Assembly (NCBI GenBank): GCA_024636555.1
Contig: JAGXGW010000021.1
Location: 59,103 to 123,102, forward strand
Direction: 5' to 3'
DNA from: Paracoccaceae bacterium
Lineage (GTDB): Bacteria > Pseudomonadota > Alphaproteobacteria > Rhodobacterales > Rhodobacteraceae
DNA: 64,000 bases
The first letter of the stretch is position 1. Each line of letters starts with the position of its first letter. The translations under genes were made by a program, and so were the position numbers. Positions 39,034 to 47,964 of the stretch are shown in pieces. The notes under the pieces were generated by a model, which had not been told where the DNA came from, did not search any database, and saw nothing but the letters and a program-made list of their open reading frames with translations.

Positions 39034-40257
39034 CTATTCGGTCGGCGCATCCGTCGCACGTGCTTCGGCCACGGTGCGGGCGAGATCGGTGTCGGCGTCA
39101 AGATCGGCCACGGAATAGGTCGCCGTCAGGTGATCGACGGACAACTCCACATTCGAAGTGACCGTACCACGTCGCCCGACCGGGCCGTAATGCTCGCCAC
39201 TCACGGCGAAATAGACCGAGCCGGATTCGCCCACGCGCAGGCGGGCGGGCTCTTCCGTTGCGGGCACACTGTAGCGATCCCCCGCTTCCATGATGCCCTC
39301 GAAGATCACGCTGCCATCCGCAGCATTCACACGCACCCAAGCCGAGCGTACCGCGACCATTTCCACCCCCGGAGTGGGTTCAGCGACGACTTGCGGCATC
39401 TGTGGCAGTTGCGGACCAATCTGCGCGAAATCGGTGGCGGTAATGTCCAGCGCCGCGATGCGCGGCTCTGCCTCGGGAAGATTGGCGAATGCGCCGAGCG
39501 TCGATGGGTCCAGTGTCGAGATCGGCGCATCACGCGCGACCAAAACCGGCACGTCGAGCGCCTGCGGGCGATACATCCGTGTCAGCGCGTCGTTGCGGGC
39601 CTGCCCGCCACCGGGTTCGGTGCCCGCCACATCCACCAGAGCCTGGCTGGCCGGACGAGCGCGCAGCGGATCAAGGTCCGACATCACATCGGGCGTATTC
39701 TCGACAGGTGCGAACTGTACGCGCTGCACCTCGTTCAGAACGGTCCACCCGCCATAGCCGATGGTGCCGATCAGAAGCAGCAACACCAGCGACGAGCCAA
39801 TGGCGCGTGGCTCGATCTGGCTGAAGAACGCGTCTTTGGCAGGGGCGAAAGGTGTTGTGGGCGCGGAGAAGGGATCGCGCTGGCTGGAAATCTGGCGCGG
39901 CAAGGGCGGTTTTTTCGCCGAAGATGCCGCAGCCGACATCCCATGCGCGGTGGAAAATCCGCTCTCGGCGCAAAACGCCTCGAATGCCACGTCCGCATCC
40001 ATATTGAGGTAGCGCGCATAGGAGCGCACGTAGCCTGCAATGAAGCCGGGAGTATCGAATGCTTCGGGATCGCAATTCTCGATGGCGGCGATGTAGGCGG
40101 CACGGATACGCAGCTCGCGTTGCACATCCAGAAGCGATTTACCCATCGTCGCGCGTTCGCCGCGCATCAGGTCACCAAGACGCAGCTCGTAATCATCAAA
40201 CCCTTTAGGCTCGACAACGTCCGCCTCTACCTTGCGGGAGAACCTGCGCCCGATCAT
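39034..40257 (-). CDS. rodZ: RodZ-like cytoskeletal helix-turn-helix membrane protein
   Basis: 407 residues. A cytoplasmic XRE-type HTH domain (about 24-98: LGDLMRGERATMGKSLLDVQ, TPGFIAGYVRSYARYLNM) is followed by a proline/serine-rich linker, one membrane helix (153-172) and a periplasmic region ending in a DUF4115 domain (about 315-385: SAWVRVNAADGSVIFEGIMEAGDRY). RodZ anchors MreB to the membrane. Neighbour ispG supports the call, because rodZ-ispG pairs are common. Regulation not visible; an unusual duplicated hemA tail lies upstream. Confidence 0.88.
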   Translation of the reverse strand: MIGRRFSRKVEADVVEPKGFDDYELRLGDLMRGERATMGKSLLDVQRELRIRAAYIAAIENCDPEAFDTPGFIAGYVRSYARYLNMDADVAFEAFCAESGFSTAHGMSAAASSAKKPPLPRQISSQRDPFSAPTTPFAPAKDAFFSQIEPRAIGSSLVLLLLIGTIGYGGWTVLNEVQRVQFAPVENTPDVMSDLDPLRARPASQALVDVAGTEPGGGQARNDALTRMYRPQALDVPVLVARDAPISTLDPSTLGAFANLPEAEPRIAALDITATDFAQIGPQLPQMPQVVAEPTPGVEMVAVRSAWVRVNAADGSVIFEGIMEAGDRYSVPATEEPARLRVGESGSVYFAVSGEHYGPVGRRGTVTSNVELSVDHLTATYSVADLDADTDLARTVAEARATDAPTE

Positions 40258-40367
40258 TCACACTGCCCCGTCCGTTGAGGTTTCAGACCCGGACCATCTC
40301 CGATTCGAATCTCACTCTTTCTTGATCCAACGGTAACACAGCACAAGCAGTTTTACACTGTAACAAT

Positions 40368-40418
40368 GCTCAGGCGCATAATTCGGCACGTTTCAGCGCA
40401 CAATGAGACCATAATTGA
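40368..40418. repeat. Decayed copy of the hemA 3' end
   Basis: A 51-base segment that matches 46 of 51 bases of 40443-40493, the 3' end of hemA. In the hemA frame the minus strand encodes [15 protein letters not shown] followed by a stop, versus [15 protein letters not shown] in hemA. It lies 75 bases downstream of the real copy, between hemA and rodZ. Confidence 0.85.
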
Positions 40419-40444
40419 ACAAACGGGTGGACCAGAAACAAGGC

Positions 40445-41668
40445 TCAGGCGCTTAATTCGGCACGGTTCAGCGCGCAGTGAGACCATAGTTGATCCATCG
40501 CGCGGATCAGATTGTCCATCTCCGCAGCGCCGTGCACCGGCGAGGGTGTAAAGCGCAGCCGCTCAGTGCCGCGCGGCACGGTTGGGAAATTGATCGGCTG
40601 GACATAGATCCCGTGGCGTTCCAGCAGCATGTCGGACAGCTTCTTGGTATGAACTGGATCGCCCACGATCACCGGCACGATATGGCTGCCATGGTCGATG
40701 ATCGGCAGGCCCAGACCCTTGAGGCGCGTCTTGAGGATTTTCGCCTGCGTCTGGTGCTTCTCGCGCAGGCTGTGGTCACGCTTGAGATGCGCGACAGAGG
40801 CCGCGGCCCCTGCGGCAATGGCAGGCGGCAAGGAGGTGGTGAAGATGAAGCCCGGCGCATAGGAGCGGATCGCGTCGCACATCCGCGCGGAGGCCGCGAT
40901 ATAGCCGCCCATGACGCCGTAAGCCTTGGCCAGCGTGCCGTTGATGATATCCAGACGGTGCATCAGGCGGTCACGCTCTGCCACCCCTGCCCCGCGCGCG
41001 CCATACATGCCCACGGCATGGACCTCGTCGATATATGTCAGCGCGCCGAACTCGTCCGCCAGATCGCAGATCGCCTCGATCGGGCCAAAATCGCCATCCA
41101 TCGAATAGACCGATTCAAAGGCGATCAGCTTTGGCGCTTTCGGATCATCGGCGGCCAGCAACTCGCGCAGATGCGCCACGTCGTTGTGGCGGAAAATACG
41201 CTTGGCCCCGCCATTGCGGCGCACGCCCTCGATCATCGAGGCGTGGTTGAGCGCATCGGAATAGATGATCAGGCCCGGAAACAGCTTGGGCAGCGTCGAG
41301 AGCGTTGCATCATTGGCGATATAGGCCGAGGTGAACAGCAGCGAGGTTTCCTTGCCATGCAGGTCGGCCAGTTCTTTCTCCAACCGTTTGTGCCAGACCG
41401 TGGTGCCCGAGATGTTGCGCGTACCACCGGAACCTGCGCCCGTGGCGTCCAGTGCTTCGTGCATGGCCGACAGGACAGCCGGATGCTGGCCCATGCCAAG
41501 ATAGTCGTTGCCGCACCATACGGTAATCGGCGCCTCGGACCCGTCGGGCTTGCGCCACACGGCATGCGGGAAATGCCCGCGCCGACGCTCGATATCGATG
41601 AAGGTACGGTAACGCCCCTCGGAGTGGAGGTTGTTGATCGCGATGTCCAGCTGGGCTGAGTAGTCCAC
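40445..41668 (-). CDS. hemA: 5-Aminolevulinate synthase
   Basis: 407 residues. It condenses succinyl-CoA and glycine to 5-aminolevulinate, the Shemin (C4) route typical of Alphaproteobacteria. Blocks match Rhodobacter HemA closely as I remember it: [38 protein letters not shown], the PLP Lys in [30 protein letters not shown] and [16 protein letters not shown]. The start is GTG with AAAGGGGA upstream. An FNR-type box lies 132 bases before the start. Its 3' end is duplicated just downstream. Confidence 0.97.
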   Translation of the reverse strand: MDYSAQLDIAINNLHSEGRYRTFIDIERRRGHFPHAVWRKPDGSEAPITVWCGNDYLGMGQHPAVLSAMHEALDATGAGSGGTRNISGTTVWHKRLEKELADLHGKETSLLFTSAYIANDATLSTLPKLFPGLIIYSDALNHASMIEGVRRNGGAKRIFRHNDVAHLRELLAADDPKAPKLIAFESVYSMDGDFGPIEAICDLADEFGALTYIDEVHAVGMYGARGAGVAERDRLMHRLDIINGTLAKAYGVMGGYIAASARMCDAIRSYAPGFIFTTSLPPAIAAGAAASVAHLKRDHSLREKHQTQAKILKTRLKGLGLPIIDHGSHIVPVIVGDPVHTKKLSDMLLERHGIYVQPINFPTVPRGTERLRFTPSPVHGAAEMDNLIRAMDQLWSHCALNRAELSA

Positions 41669-41799
41669 CGGCAGTCCCCTTTATTTCGTCTCTCCGCCTT
41701 TGACGGAGCGGCCCTGCGGCCTTCGTATTGCTACCTTGGAATGGATATAGAATGCACCCTTCCCACGCAACAGGTTACAAATTGACGCTGTTCACGCCT

Positions 41800-41813
41800 T
41801 TGATCTGTATCAT
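41800..41813. promoter_or_regulatory. Putative FNR/FnrL box upstream of hemA
   Basis: TTGATCTGTATCAT matches TTGAT-N4-ATCAA with only the last base different. It lies in the 330-base divergent gap between hemA and the M20 peptidase, 132-145 bases before the hemA start. Nothing else in the gap stands out. Rhodobacter hemA is a known FnrL target. Confidence 0.6.
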
Positions 41814-41999
41814 ATGAAATAGGGTGATTGTCCGAAAAATCAGCCCGCACCCCGGTTTGCACCCGGCTGGTGCTTGCCCCCTTTGGCCAGCCGGTCTGGA
41901 CAGTTGGCGCAGGGCTGGTACGGTTCGCGCCAAACACCTGATGTCATGCACGGCGCGGCTGTCCCGCGCGCGGCGCGTGACGCCACTGAAAGGACCGAC

Positions 42000-43376
42000 A
42001 TGCCCGTCAACGATGTTCTCGCCCGTATCGACGCCGACCTGCCTGCCGCAACCGAGCGGTTGTTGGAGCTGTTGCGGATACCCTCCATCTCCACCGATCC
42101 TGCCTACAAGGCGCATTGCCAGACCGCCGCCGACTGGCTGGTGGCCGATCTCGCCGGTCTGGGCATCACCGCCAGCGCCCGCCCGACACCGGGCCATCCG
42201 ATGGTGGTGGGCCATGTCGACGGGCCGGAAGGCAGCCCGCATGTGCTGTTTTACGGCCATTACGACGTGCAGCCGGTCGATCCGCTCTCGCTGTGGCATG
42301 CCGATCCCTTCGATCCAAAGGTCGAGGACACGCCCAAGGGTCAGGTGATCCGGGGACGCGGGGCATCGGATGACAAGGGCCAGCTGATGACCTTCATCGA
42401 GGCCTGCCGCGCGTGGAAAGCGGTCGAGGGCGACCTGCCCTGCCGCATCACCTTTCTGTTCGAAGGGGAGGAGGAATCCGGTTCGCCCTCGCTGATTCCC
42501 TTTCTGGAAGAGAATGCCGACGAGTTGCGCGCCGATGTGGCGCTGATCTGTGACACCGGCCTGTTTCAGGACAAGACCCCCGCGATCATCACCATGTTGC
42601 GCGGCATGGCGCGGGAGGAGATGACGATCCATGCGGCGACCCGAGATCTCCATTCGGGGATGTATGGTGGCGTGGCGATGAACCCGATCCGCATACTGAC
42701 CCGTATCCTTGGCGGGATGCACGACGATCAGGGCCGCGTGGTGATCCCCGATTTCTACAACGGCGTACCGGAACTGCCCGATGCGATCCGCGCCCAGTGG
42801 CAGAACCTTGCCTTCGATCACGGCACTTTCCTTGGTGACGTGGGTCTGTCCCATCCAGCGGGCGAGGCGGATCGCACCCCGCTGGAGATGATCTGGTCGC
42901 GCCCCACCGCCGAGATCAACGGCATCTGGGGCGGCTATACCGGCGAGGGTTTCAAGACGGTGCTGCCCGCCGAGGCCCATGCCAAGATCAGCTTCCGCCT
43001 TGTCGGCCAGCAGGACGCCGCCGCGATCAGCCGCAACTTCCGCGACTGGGTCACCGCGCAACTGCCACCCGATTGCACGGTCAGCTTCGAGGATCTGGGC
43101 GGTGCGGGCGCCAGCCAGATGCAGATCGACCATCCGCTGTTCGAGAAAACGCGGCACGCGCTGTCCGAGGAATGGGGCGTTGACGCCTCCTATGCCGGAT
43201 GTGGCGGGTCGATCCCGATCGCGGGGTATTTCCAGTCGATCCTCGGGATGGACTCGATCCTTGCAGGCTTTGGCCGCGATGATGACCAGATCCATTCGCC
43301 CAACGAGAAGTACGATATGGAGTGTTTCCACAAAGGCATCCGAAGCTGGGCGCGCGTGTTGAACAAACTGGCATGA
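42000..43376 (+). CDS. M20-family dipeptidase
   Basis: 458 residues. Zinc-site blocks of the M20 dinuclear peptidases are complete: YGHYDVQP, RGRGASDDKG, EGEEESGSPSL, LICDTGLF and the C-terminal IHSPNEKYDMECFHKG. A lid/dimerisation domain occupies about 190-320. It probably hydrolyses dipeptides; the substrate is not predictable. AAAGGACCGAC precedes the ATG at 42000. The next gene's ATG overlaps the stop (ATGA). Confidence 0.88.
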   Translation: MPVNDVLARIDADLPAATERLLELLRIPSISTDPAYKAHCQTAADWLVADLAGLGITASARPTPGHPMVVGHVDGPEGSPHVLFYGHYDVQPVDPLSLWHADPFDPKVEDTPKGQVIRGRGASDDKGQLMTFIEACRAWKAVEGDLPCRITFLFEGEEESGSPSLIPFLEENADELRADVALICDTGLFQDKTPAIITMLRGMAREEMTIHAATRDLHSGMYGGVAMNPIRILTRILGGMHDDQGRVVIPDFYNGVPELPDAIRAQWQNLAFDHGTFLGDVGLSHPAGEADRTPLEMIWSRPTAEINGIWGGYTGEGFKTVLPAEAHAKISFRLVGQQDAAAISRNFRDWVTAQLPPDCTVSFEDLGGAGASQMQIDHPLFEKTRHALSEEWGVDASYAGCGGSIPIAGYFQSILGMDSILAGFGRDDDQIHSPNEKYDMECFHKGIRSWARVLNKLA

Positions 43377-44248
43377 TCGCGGGGTTCACCGATCATGTGC
43401 TGCCGCACCGCGGCGTCGATATCGCCTATAGCACTGGCGGCGGGGGTGATGGCCTGCCGCTGGTGATGTTGCACGGCTTTCCGCAAACCCGCGCGATGTG
43501 GGCGCAGATCGCGCCTGCATTGGCGGCGGGGCGCCAGGTGATCTGCCCCGACCTGCGCGGCTATGGCGCGTCGGGCAAACCGGGCGATGTGGGCGATTAC
43601 AGCTTTCGCGCGATGGGCGGCGATATACTGGCGCTGATGGACCATCTGGGACACGCCCGCTTTGATCTGGTGGGCCATGACCGCGGCGCACGCACCGCGC
43701 ACCGGATCACGCTCGACACACCGGAGCGGATCAACAGCCTGACGCTGATGGATATCGTGCCGACCCACCTTCTTCTCTCAGAGCTTTCACATCAGGTTGC
43801 AAAATCCTATTATCACTGGTTTTTTCTGGCCCAGCCCGAACCTTTTCCAGAGCGGCTGATCGGGGCTGATCCGGATTACTTCTTTGAGTCCTGCCTGCTG
43901 GGATGGGGCGGGGCCAGCTTGGACGATTTCGACGCGGCCCAGCTCGCCGCCTACCGCGCGGCATGGCGCGACCCCGACACGATCCGTGGCATGTGCAACG
44001 ATTACCGCGCCGCCATTTCGCATGATATGAAGCTGGACGAAGCCGATCTGGACAAGCGCATCACCTGCCCCACGCTCGTGCTTTACGGGGCGCAAGGCGC
44101 GATGGCCGAGGCCTATGACGTGCCGGCCACTTGGACGGATCGGTGTGACGATCTGCGCGCGGCGGGCATTCCGGGCGGGCATTTCTTTCCCGATACCGCG
44201 CCGCAGGAGACGCTTGCGGCCTTGCAGGGGTTTCTGGCGGAGGTTTAG
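43373..44248 (+). CDS. Haloacetate dehalogenase-like alpha/beta hydrolase
   Basis: 291 residues. The catalytic set known from the fluoroacetate dehalogenase of Rhodopseudomonas palustris is conserved at matching places: nucleophile D103 with R104 and R107 (VGHDRGARTAHR), D127 (LMDIVPT), H148-W149 (SYYHWFFLAQPEPFPERLI), Y211 (MCNDYRAAI) and H270 (GIPGGHFFPD). It would release halide from haloacetates by SN2 attack. An epoxide-hydrolase-like activity is the alternative. Its ATG overlaps the upstream peptidase stop. Confidence 0.8.
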   Translation: MIAGFTDHVLPHRGVDIAYSTGGGGDGLPLVMLHGFPQTRAMWAQIAPALAAGRQVICPDLRGYGASGKPGDVGDYSFRAMGGDILALMDHLGHARFDLVGHDRGARTAHRITLDTPERINSLTLMDIVPTHLLLSELSHQVAKSYYHWFFLAQPEPFPERLIGADPDYFFESCLLGWGGASLDDFDAAQLAAYRAAWRDPDTIRGMCNDYRAAISHDMKLDEADLDKRITCPTLVLYGAQGAMAEAYDVPATWTDRCDDLRAAGIPGGHFFPDTAPQETLAALQGFLAEV

Positions 44249-44466
44249 ACGCGCTGCCGCAAGGTGCGTGCGCCTTTAATGGCGGCGACAAGCCAGGGTG
44301 CGGCGTGAAACAGCAGGTCGAAAATATCGAGGGGGCGGGTCAGCGTTCCGGCGGCGAGCATCTTGAACTTTTCCCACAGATGCGGCTCGGGAAAGAAGGG
44401 CGACAGCCCGAGAGTCAGGCAGAGCATGATCACAATCGGCCAGCTGATCCGGTCGAGTATGGTCAT
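44245..44466 (-). CDS. Small membrane protein of unknown function
   Basis: 73 residues. A hydrophobic N-terminal helix (PIVIMLCLTLGLSPFF) and an amphipathic middle (LWEKFKMLAAGTL), then a second hydrophobic segment (FDLLFHAAPWLVAAI). Its stop overlaps the dehalogenase stop (convergent). I recognise it only as a small protein of Rhodobacterales type. A GTG six bases upstream of the ATG is an alternative start. Confidence 0.65.
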   Translation of the reverse strand: MTILDRISWPIVIMLCLTLGLSPFFPEPHLWEKFKMLAAGTLTRPLDIFDLLFHAAPWLVAAIKGARTLRQRV

Positions 44467-44493
44467 GATCACTGGTCCCGAAACAAAATCGAA

Positions 44494-44570
44494 TGGCGCG
44501 GTTGACGGGGCTCGAACCCGCGACCCCCGGCGTGACAGGCCGGTACTCTAACCAACTGAGCTACAACCGC
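44494..44570 (-). tRNA. tRNA-Asp (GTC), first copy
   Basis: 77 nucleotides including encoded CCA. Acceptor stem GCGGTTG/CAACCGC, D-loop TAGCTCAGTTGG, anticodon loop CTGTCAC (anticodon GTC), T-loop GGTTCGAGCC. Same sequence as the second copy at 44602. Confidence 0.97.
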
Positions 44571-44601
44571 GCATCGCGCAAAGGATCGTCCGGGATAGCG
44601 A

Positions 44602-44678
44602 TGGCGCGGTTGACGGGGCTCGAACCCGCGACCCCCGGCGTGACAGGCCGGTACTCTAACCAACTGAGCTACAACCGC
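44602..44678 (-). tRNA. tRNA-Asp (GTC), second copy
   Basis: Identical 77-nucleotide sequence to the first copy, 31 bases upstream on the minus strand; both transcribed together. Confidence 0.97.
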
Positions 44679-44825
44679 TCGCTATCCGCCGGGTCACCCA
44701 AGCGTGAGGGGCTATTTATGCGGTCCCATCACCCCCGTCAAGCAGGGTTTTGTCGAAAAGCGACATGCATTTGACCCAGCCGCATATCACACCCGATTGC
44801 ACGCAGCGGGCATGTCCTTTCAGGG

Positions 44826-45383
44826 CTACATCGCAGCGGGGCGCACCTCGTCGGTGGGCGGCAAAGCCTCGACTGTATCGGCGTTCATCAGTCCGGCGAC
44901 CCGCTCCAGCCCGGCCATCAGCATCAATTGCTCCCAATCGGGCAGTGCCTCGAATTTGGAACTGAACGCCGCGTAGAGCGGGTTGGGCGCATTGGCCAGA
45001 AGCCTGCGCCCCTCTTCCGTCGCGGTGACGCGGATCAGGCGGCGGTCCTGCACGCTGCGACGGCGGGTGACAAAGCCCCTGCCCTCAAGCTTGTCGATGA
45101 GCGAGGTGATCGTGGCCTGCGACACACCCGAGCGGCGCGCGATCTCTTTCGGGGTGCTGCGATCATCCTCGGCCACGATTTCCAGAACGATCATCTGCGC
45201 CAGCGTCAACCCGGTTCGCCGCGCCAGCGCGCGCGCGTTGGTATCCGCGACATGCATGATGCGCCGAAGGGTAACGAGTGCTGATTCGGAACGGCTGGAC
45301 ATGGCGACACCCCAAGTTGACGGATCTCCATTCTGATCGGGAAAACCGACACCTGCAAGAATATCATTTGACTGCCGAAGCAT
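44826..45383 (-). CDS. ectR: MarR-family regulator of ectoine synthesis
   Basis: 185 residues. Winged-helix HTH of MarR type (TLAQMIVLEIVAEDDRSTPKEIARRSGVSQATITSLIDKLEGRGFVTRRRSVQDRRLIRV). It is divergent to ectA, the usual place of EctR, which represses the ect operon at low salt. A strong ribosome site (AAAGGAGG) precedes the ATG at 45383. Palindromes in the shared control region may be its operators. Confidence 0.88.
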   Translation of the reverse strand: MLRQSNDILAGVGFPDQNGDPSTWGVAMSSRSESALVTLRRIMHVADTNARALARRTGLTLAQMIVLEIVAEDDRSTPKEIARRSGVSQATITSLIDKLEGRGFVTRRRSVQDRRLIRVTATEEGRRLLANAPNPLYAAFSSKFEALPDWEQLMLMAGLERVAGLMNADTVEALPPTDEVRPAAM

Positions 45384-45400
45384 AATAACGCCTCCTTTAC

Positions 45401-45415
45401 CTTCGTCTGTCGAAG
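45401..45415. promoter_or_regulatory. Palindrome in the ectR 5' region
   Basis: CTTCG-TCTGT-CGAAG, five-base arms, 18 bases upstream of the ectR start. Its arms contain the same TTCG/CGAA element as the palindrome in the ectA promoter. Possible autoregulatory operator. Confidence 0.4.
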
Positions 45416-45515
45416 TAATTTAAGATCTTACCTACCCAGTTTATATAGGTTCAAGTTCCAGAAATTAAAGTTTCACTATATAATAAGCAAAATTTAGCCT
45501 ATTTGCCCAAAAGGG

Positions 45516-45543
45516 TTGCATTTCGATAATCGAACTATATATT
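45516..45543 (+). promoter_or_regulatory. Putative ectA promoter with embedded EctR-type palindrome
   Basis: TTGCAT (45516-45521) and TATATT (45538-45543) with a 16-base spacer; the spacer holds the perfect palindrome TTCGATAATCGAA (45522-45534). A related TCATCGAATGA follows near 45548-45558. A repressor bound there would cover the promoter. Confidence 0.55.
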
Positions 45544-45578
45544 TTGGTCATCGAATGAAACAATGCCATGAGGGACCT

Positions 45579-46166
45579 ATGACAGAGACTGCTATGCCAC
45601 CCAAGACCCGCAGGCCGAGCGTGCGCCTGCGCAAGCCGACTGTCGAAGACGGGTCGGACGTCTGGGAGCTGATCAGCGCCTGCAAGCCGCTGGACGAGAA
45701 TTCGATGTATTTCAATCTCATCCAGTGCGACCACTTCGCGGACACCTGCATCCTTGCAGAACGCGAGGGCGAGGTCGTGGGCTGGATCTCTGGTCATATC
45801 CCGCCGGAAAAACCGGATGCATTGTTTGTATGGCAGGTCGCCGTCAGCCCCGAAGCGCGTGGGCTGGGCCTTGCCGGGCGCATGTTGCGCGCGTTGTTCG
45901 ACCGTCCCGAACTGTCTGAGGTGACGCGGATCGAAACCACGATCACGCGGGACAACAAGCCTTCATGGGCCTTGTTCCGGGCCTTCGCCTCCAAGCGTGG
46001 CGGCAGCCTGACCTATGCCCCGCATTTCGAGCGCGGCGCGCATTTCGATGGTGCCCATGCGACCGAGTATCTGGTCAACATCGATTTCTCCGAAGCCACC
46101 AAAGAGGCTCTTCAGGCCGCTGCCCATGGCACCCCGCCAGATAGCGCGCAGCAGCAAGCCGCCTGA
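45579..46166 (+). CDS. ectA: L-2,4-diaminobutyrate acetyltransferase
   Basis: 195 residues, GNAT fold. Acetylates diaminobutyrate to N-gamma-acetyl-diaminobutyrate, second ectoine step. Typical blocks are VRLRKPTVEDGSDVWELISAC, LDENSMYFNLIQCDHFADTCILAE, VWQVAVSPEARGLGLAGRML (acetyl-CoA site) and ETTITRDNKPSWALFRAFA. The ATG has GAGGGA upstream. First gene of the ectA-ectB-ectC-ask operon. Confidence 0.95.
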   Translation: MTETAMPPKTRRPSVRLRKPTVEDGSDVWELISACKPLDENSMYFNLIQCDHFADTCILAEREGEVVGWISGHIPPEKPDALFVWQVAVSPEARGLGLAGRMLRALFDRPELSEVTRIETTITRDNKPSWALFRAFASKRGGSLTYAPHFERGAHFDGAHATEYLVNIDFSEATKEALQAAAHGTPPDSAQQQAA

Positions 46167-46198
46167 TTCAAACCCAATTCACCTTGAGAGGTAAAGAC

Positions 46199-47491
46199 AT
46201 GACACACACCGACACAGCCGGTGTATCCGGCATCTATGACCGTCGCGAATCTGCCGCCCGCAGCTATTGCCGCAATTTCCCGACCGAGTTCGTCAAGGCA
46301 AAAAACGCCACGATGACCGATGCGTCGGGACGCGACTATATCGACTTTCTGGCCGGGTGTTCCTCGCTGAACTACGGCCACAACGACGCCGACATGCAAA
46401 AGGCGCTGGTGGATTACATCACTGCCGATGGCGTGACGCATGGTCTGGATATGCATACCAATGCCAAGACCGCGTTTCTGGAAGCGTTCGAGACGCATAT
46501 CCTGAAGCCGCGCGGCATGGACCACAAGATCATGATGACCGGCCCCACCGGCACCAACGCGGTCGAGGCCGCGATGAAGCTGGCGCGCAAGGTCACGGGG
46601 CGTCACAACATCATCGCATTCACCAACGGCTTTCACGGCATGACGCTGGGTGCCCTCGGTGCCACGGGTAACGCGGGCAAGCGCGGTGGCGCGGGCATGC
46701 CGATCCCCGGTGTGACGCATCTGCCCTACGAGGGTGCGTTCGGCGCGGACGTGGACACGCTGGCGCAGATCGAGATGATGCTCGACAACCCCTCTTCGGG
46801 CATCGACGCACCTGCGGCCTTCATGCTGGAGCCCGTGCAGGGCGAAGGCGGGCTGAACGCGGCCTCCGCCGAATGGATCAAGGGCATCGCGGCACTGGCC
46901 AAGCGTCACGGCGCATTGCTTATTCTGGATGATATCCAGTCGGGCATCGGCCGCACCGGCACGTTCTTCTCCTTCGAGGAAATGGGCGTTGTGCCCGATC
47001 TGATCCCGCTGGCGAAATCGCTGTCGGGCATGGGCCTGCCCTTTGCGGCCCTGCTGATCCGCCCCGAATACGACGTCTGGAAACCGGCCGAGCACAACGG
47101 CACGTTCCGTGGCAACAACCACGCCTTCATCACCGCCCGCGTGGCGATCGAGAAGTTCTGGGCCGATGACACGCTCCAGAACGCCGTCAAGGAAAAGGCC
47201 AAGGTGCTGAACCAGCGCCTTGTGGAGATTGCAAGCGCGGTTCCCGGTGCCACCCTCAAGGGACGCGGCATGATGCAGGGCGTCGATGTCGGCTCCGGCG
47301 AGACCGCGAGCGCCATCTGCGCCACCTGTTTCGAGCATGGCCTGATCATCGAAACATCGGGCGCGCATGACGAGGTGGTCAAGATCCTCGCGCCGCTGAC
47401 CATTCCGATGGAACAGCTCAAGGCAGGTCTCGATATCCTCGAGACGGCCACACGCGCCCACGCACCGAAACATAAAATAGCAGCGGAGTAA
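46199..47491 (+). CDS. ectB: Diaminobutyrate-2-oxoglutarate transaminase
   Basis: 430 residues, class III PLP aminotransferase. It makes L-2,4-diaminobutyrate from aspartate semialdehyde, with glutamate as amino donor. [20 protein letters not shown] (PLP phosphate), [51 protein letters not shown] and the Schiff-base Lys in [19 protein letters not shown] precedes the ATG. Thirty-two bases after ectA. Confidence 0.96.
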   Translation: MTHTDTAGVSGIYDRRESAARSYCRNFPTEFVKAKNATMTDASGRDYIDFLAGCSSLNYGHNDADMQKALVDYITADGVTHGLDMHTNAKTAFLEAFETHILKPRGMDHKIMMTGPTGTNAVEAAMKLARKVTGRHNIIAFTNGFHGMTLGALGATGNAGKRGGAGMPIPGVTHLPYEGAFGADVDTLAQIEMMLDNPSSGIDAPAAFMLEPVQGEGGLNAASAEWIKGIAALAKRHGALLILDDIQSGIGRTGTFFSFEEMGVVPDLIPLAKSLSGMGLPFAALLIRPEYDVWKPAEHNGTFRGNNHAFITARVAIEKFWADDTLQNAVKEKAKVLNQRLVEIASAVPGATLKGRGMMQGVDVGSGETASAICATCFEHGLIIETSGAHDEVVKILAPLTIPMEQLKAGLDILETATRAHAPKHKIAAE

Positions 47492-47496
47492 CCGAT

Positions 47497-47883
47497 ATGA
47501 TTGTACGGGATTTTAACGTCGAGAAGAACACGGATCGCAAGGTCGCGGATCAGCGCTGGAACTCGGTGCGTCTGCTGCTGGCAGGTGACGGGATGGGGTT
47601 TTCCTTCCACATCACCACGATCGAGGCCGGCAGCGAGCATACGTTCCATTACAAGAACCATTTCGAGAGCGTCTATTGCATCTCTGGCGAGGGCACGATC
47701 GAGGAGATGGACAACGGCAAGGTCCACGAGATCAAGCCCGGCGTGATGTATGCACTCAACCTGAATGACAAACACACGTTGCGCGCCAAATCGGAACTGG
47801 TGCTGGCCTGCTGCTTCAACCCGCCCGTCACTGGCGACGAAGTGCATCAGGCGGACGGATCCTACGCCGCGGCCCCGGTTTGA
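47497..47883 (+). CDS. ectC: Ectoine synthase
   Basis: 128 residues, cupin fold. It cyclises N-gamma-acetyl-diaminobutyrate to ectoine. [49 protein letters not shown] (metal-binding Glu, Tyr and His region) and [11 protein letters not shown] are all typical EctC sequence. Begins five bases after ectB with CGGAG upstream. No ectD hydroxylase follows within the operon, so hydroxyectoine production is not encoded here. Confidence 0.97.
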   Translation: MIVRDFNVEKNTDRKVADQRWNSVRLLLAGDGMGFSFHITTIEAGSEHTFHYKNHFESVYCISGEGTIEEMDNGKVHEIKPGVMYALNLNDKHTLRAKSELVLACCFNPPVTGDEVHQADGSYAAAPV

Positions 47884-47964
47884 ACGCTGCCGCCGCGCGA
47901 TCCGTCACACATTTGACCAAACACGAAAGGGCGACCGGCTGTGACAAGCCGGCGCGATCCGAAC

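Noticed and set aside
41775..43331. Long minus-strand frame opposite the M20 peptidase
   Set aside because: No recognisable protein features; the peptidase on the + strand has a full set of zinc-site motifs.
44469..44774. Short repeated frames across the two tRNA genes
   Set aside because: They are translations of the identical tRNA-Asp copies (for example repeated ARLTGLEPATPGV) and not protein genes.
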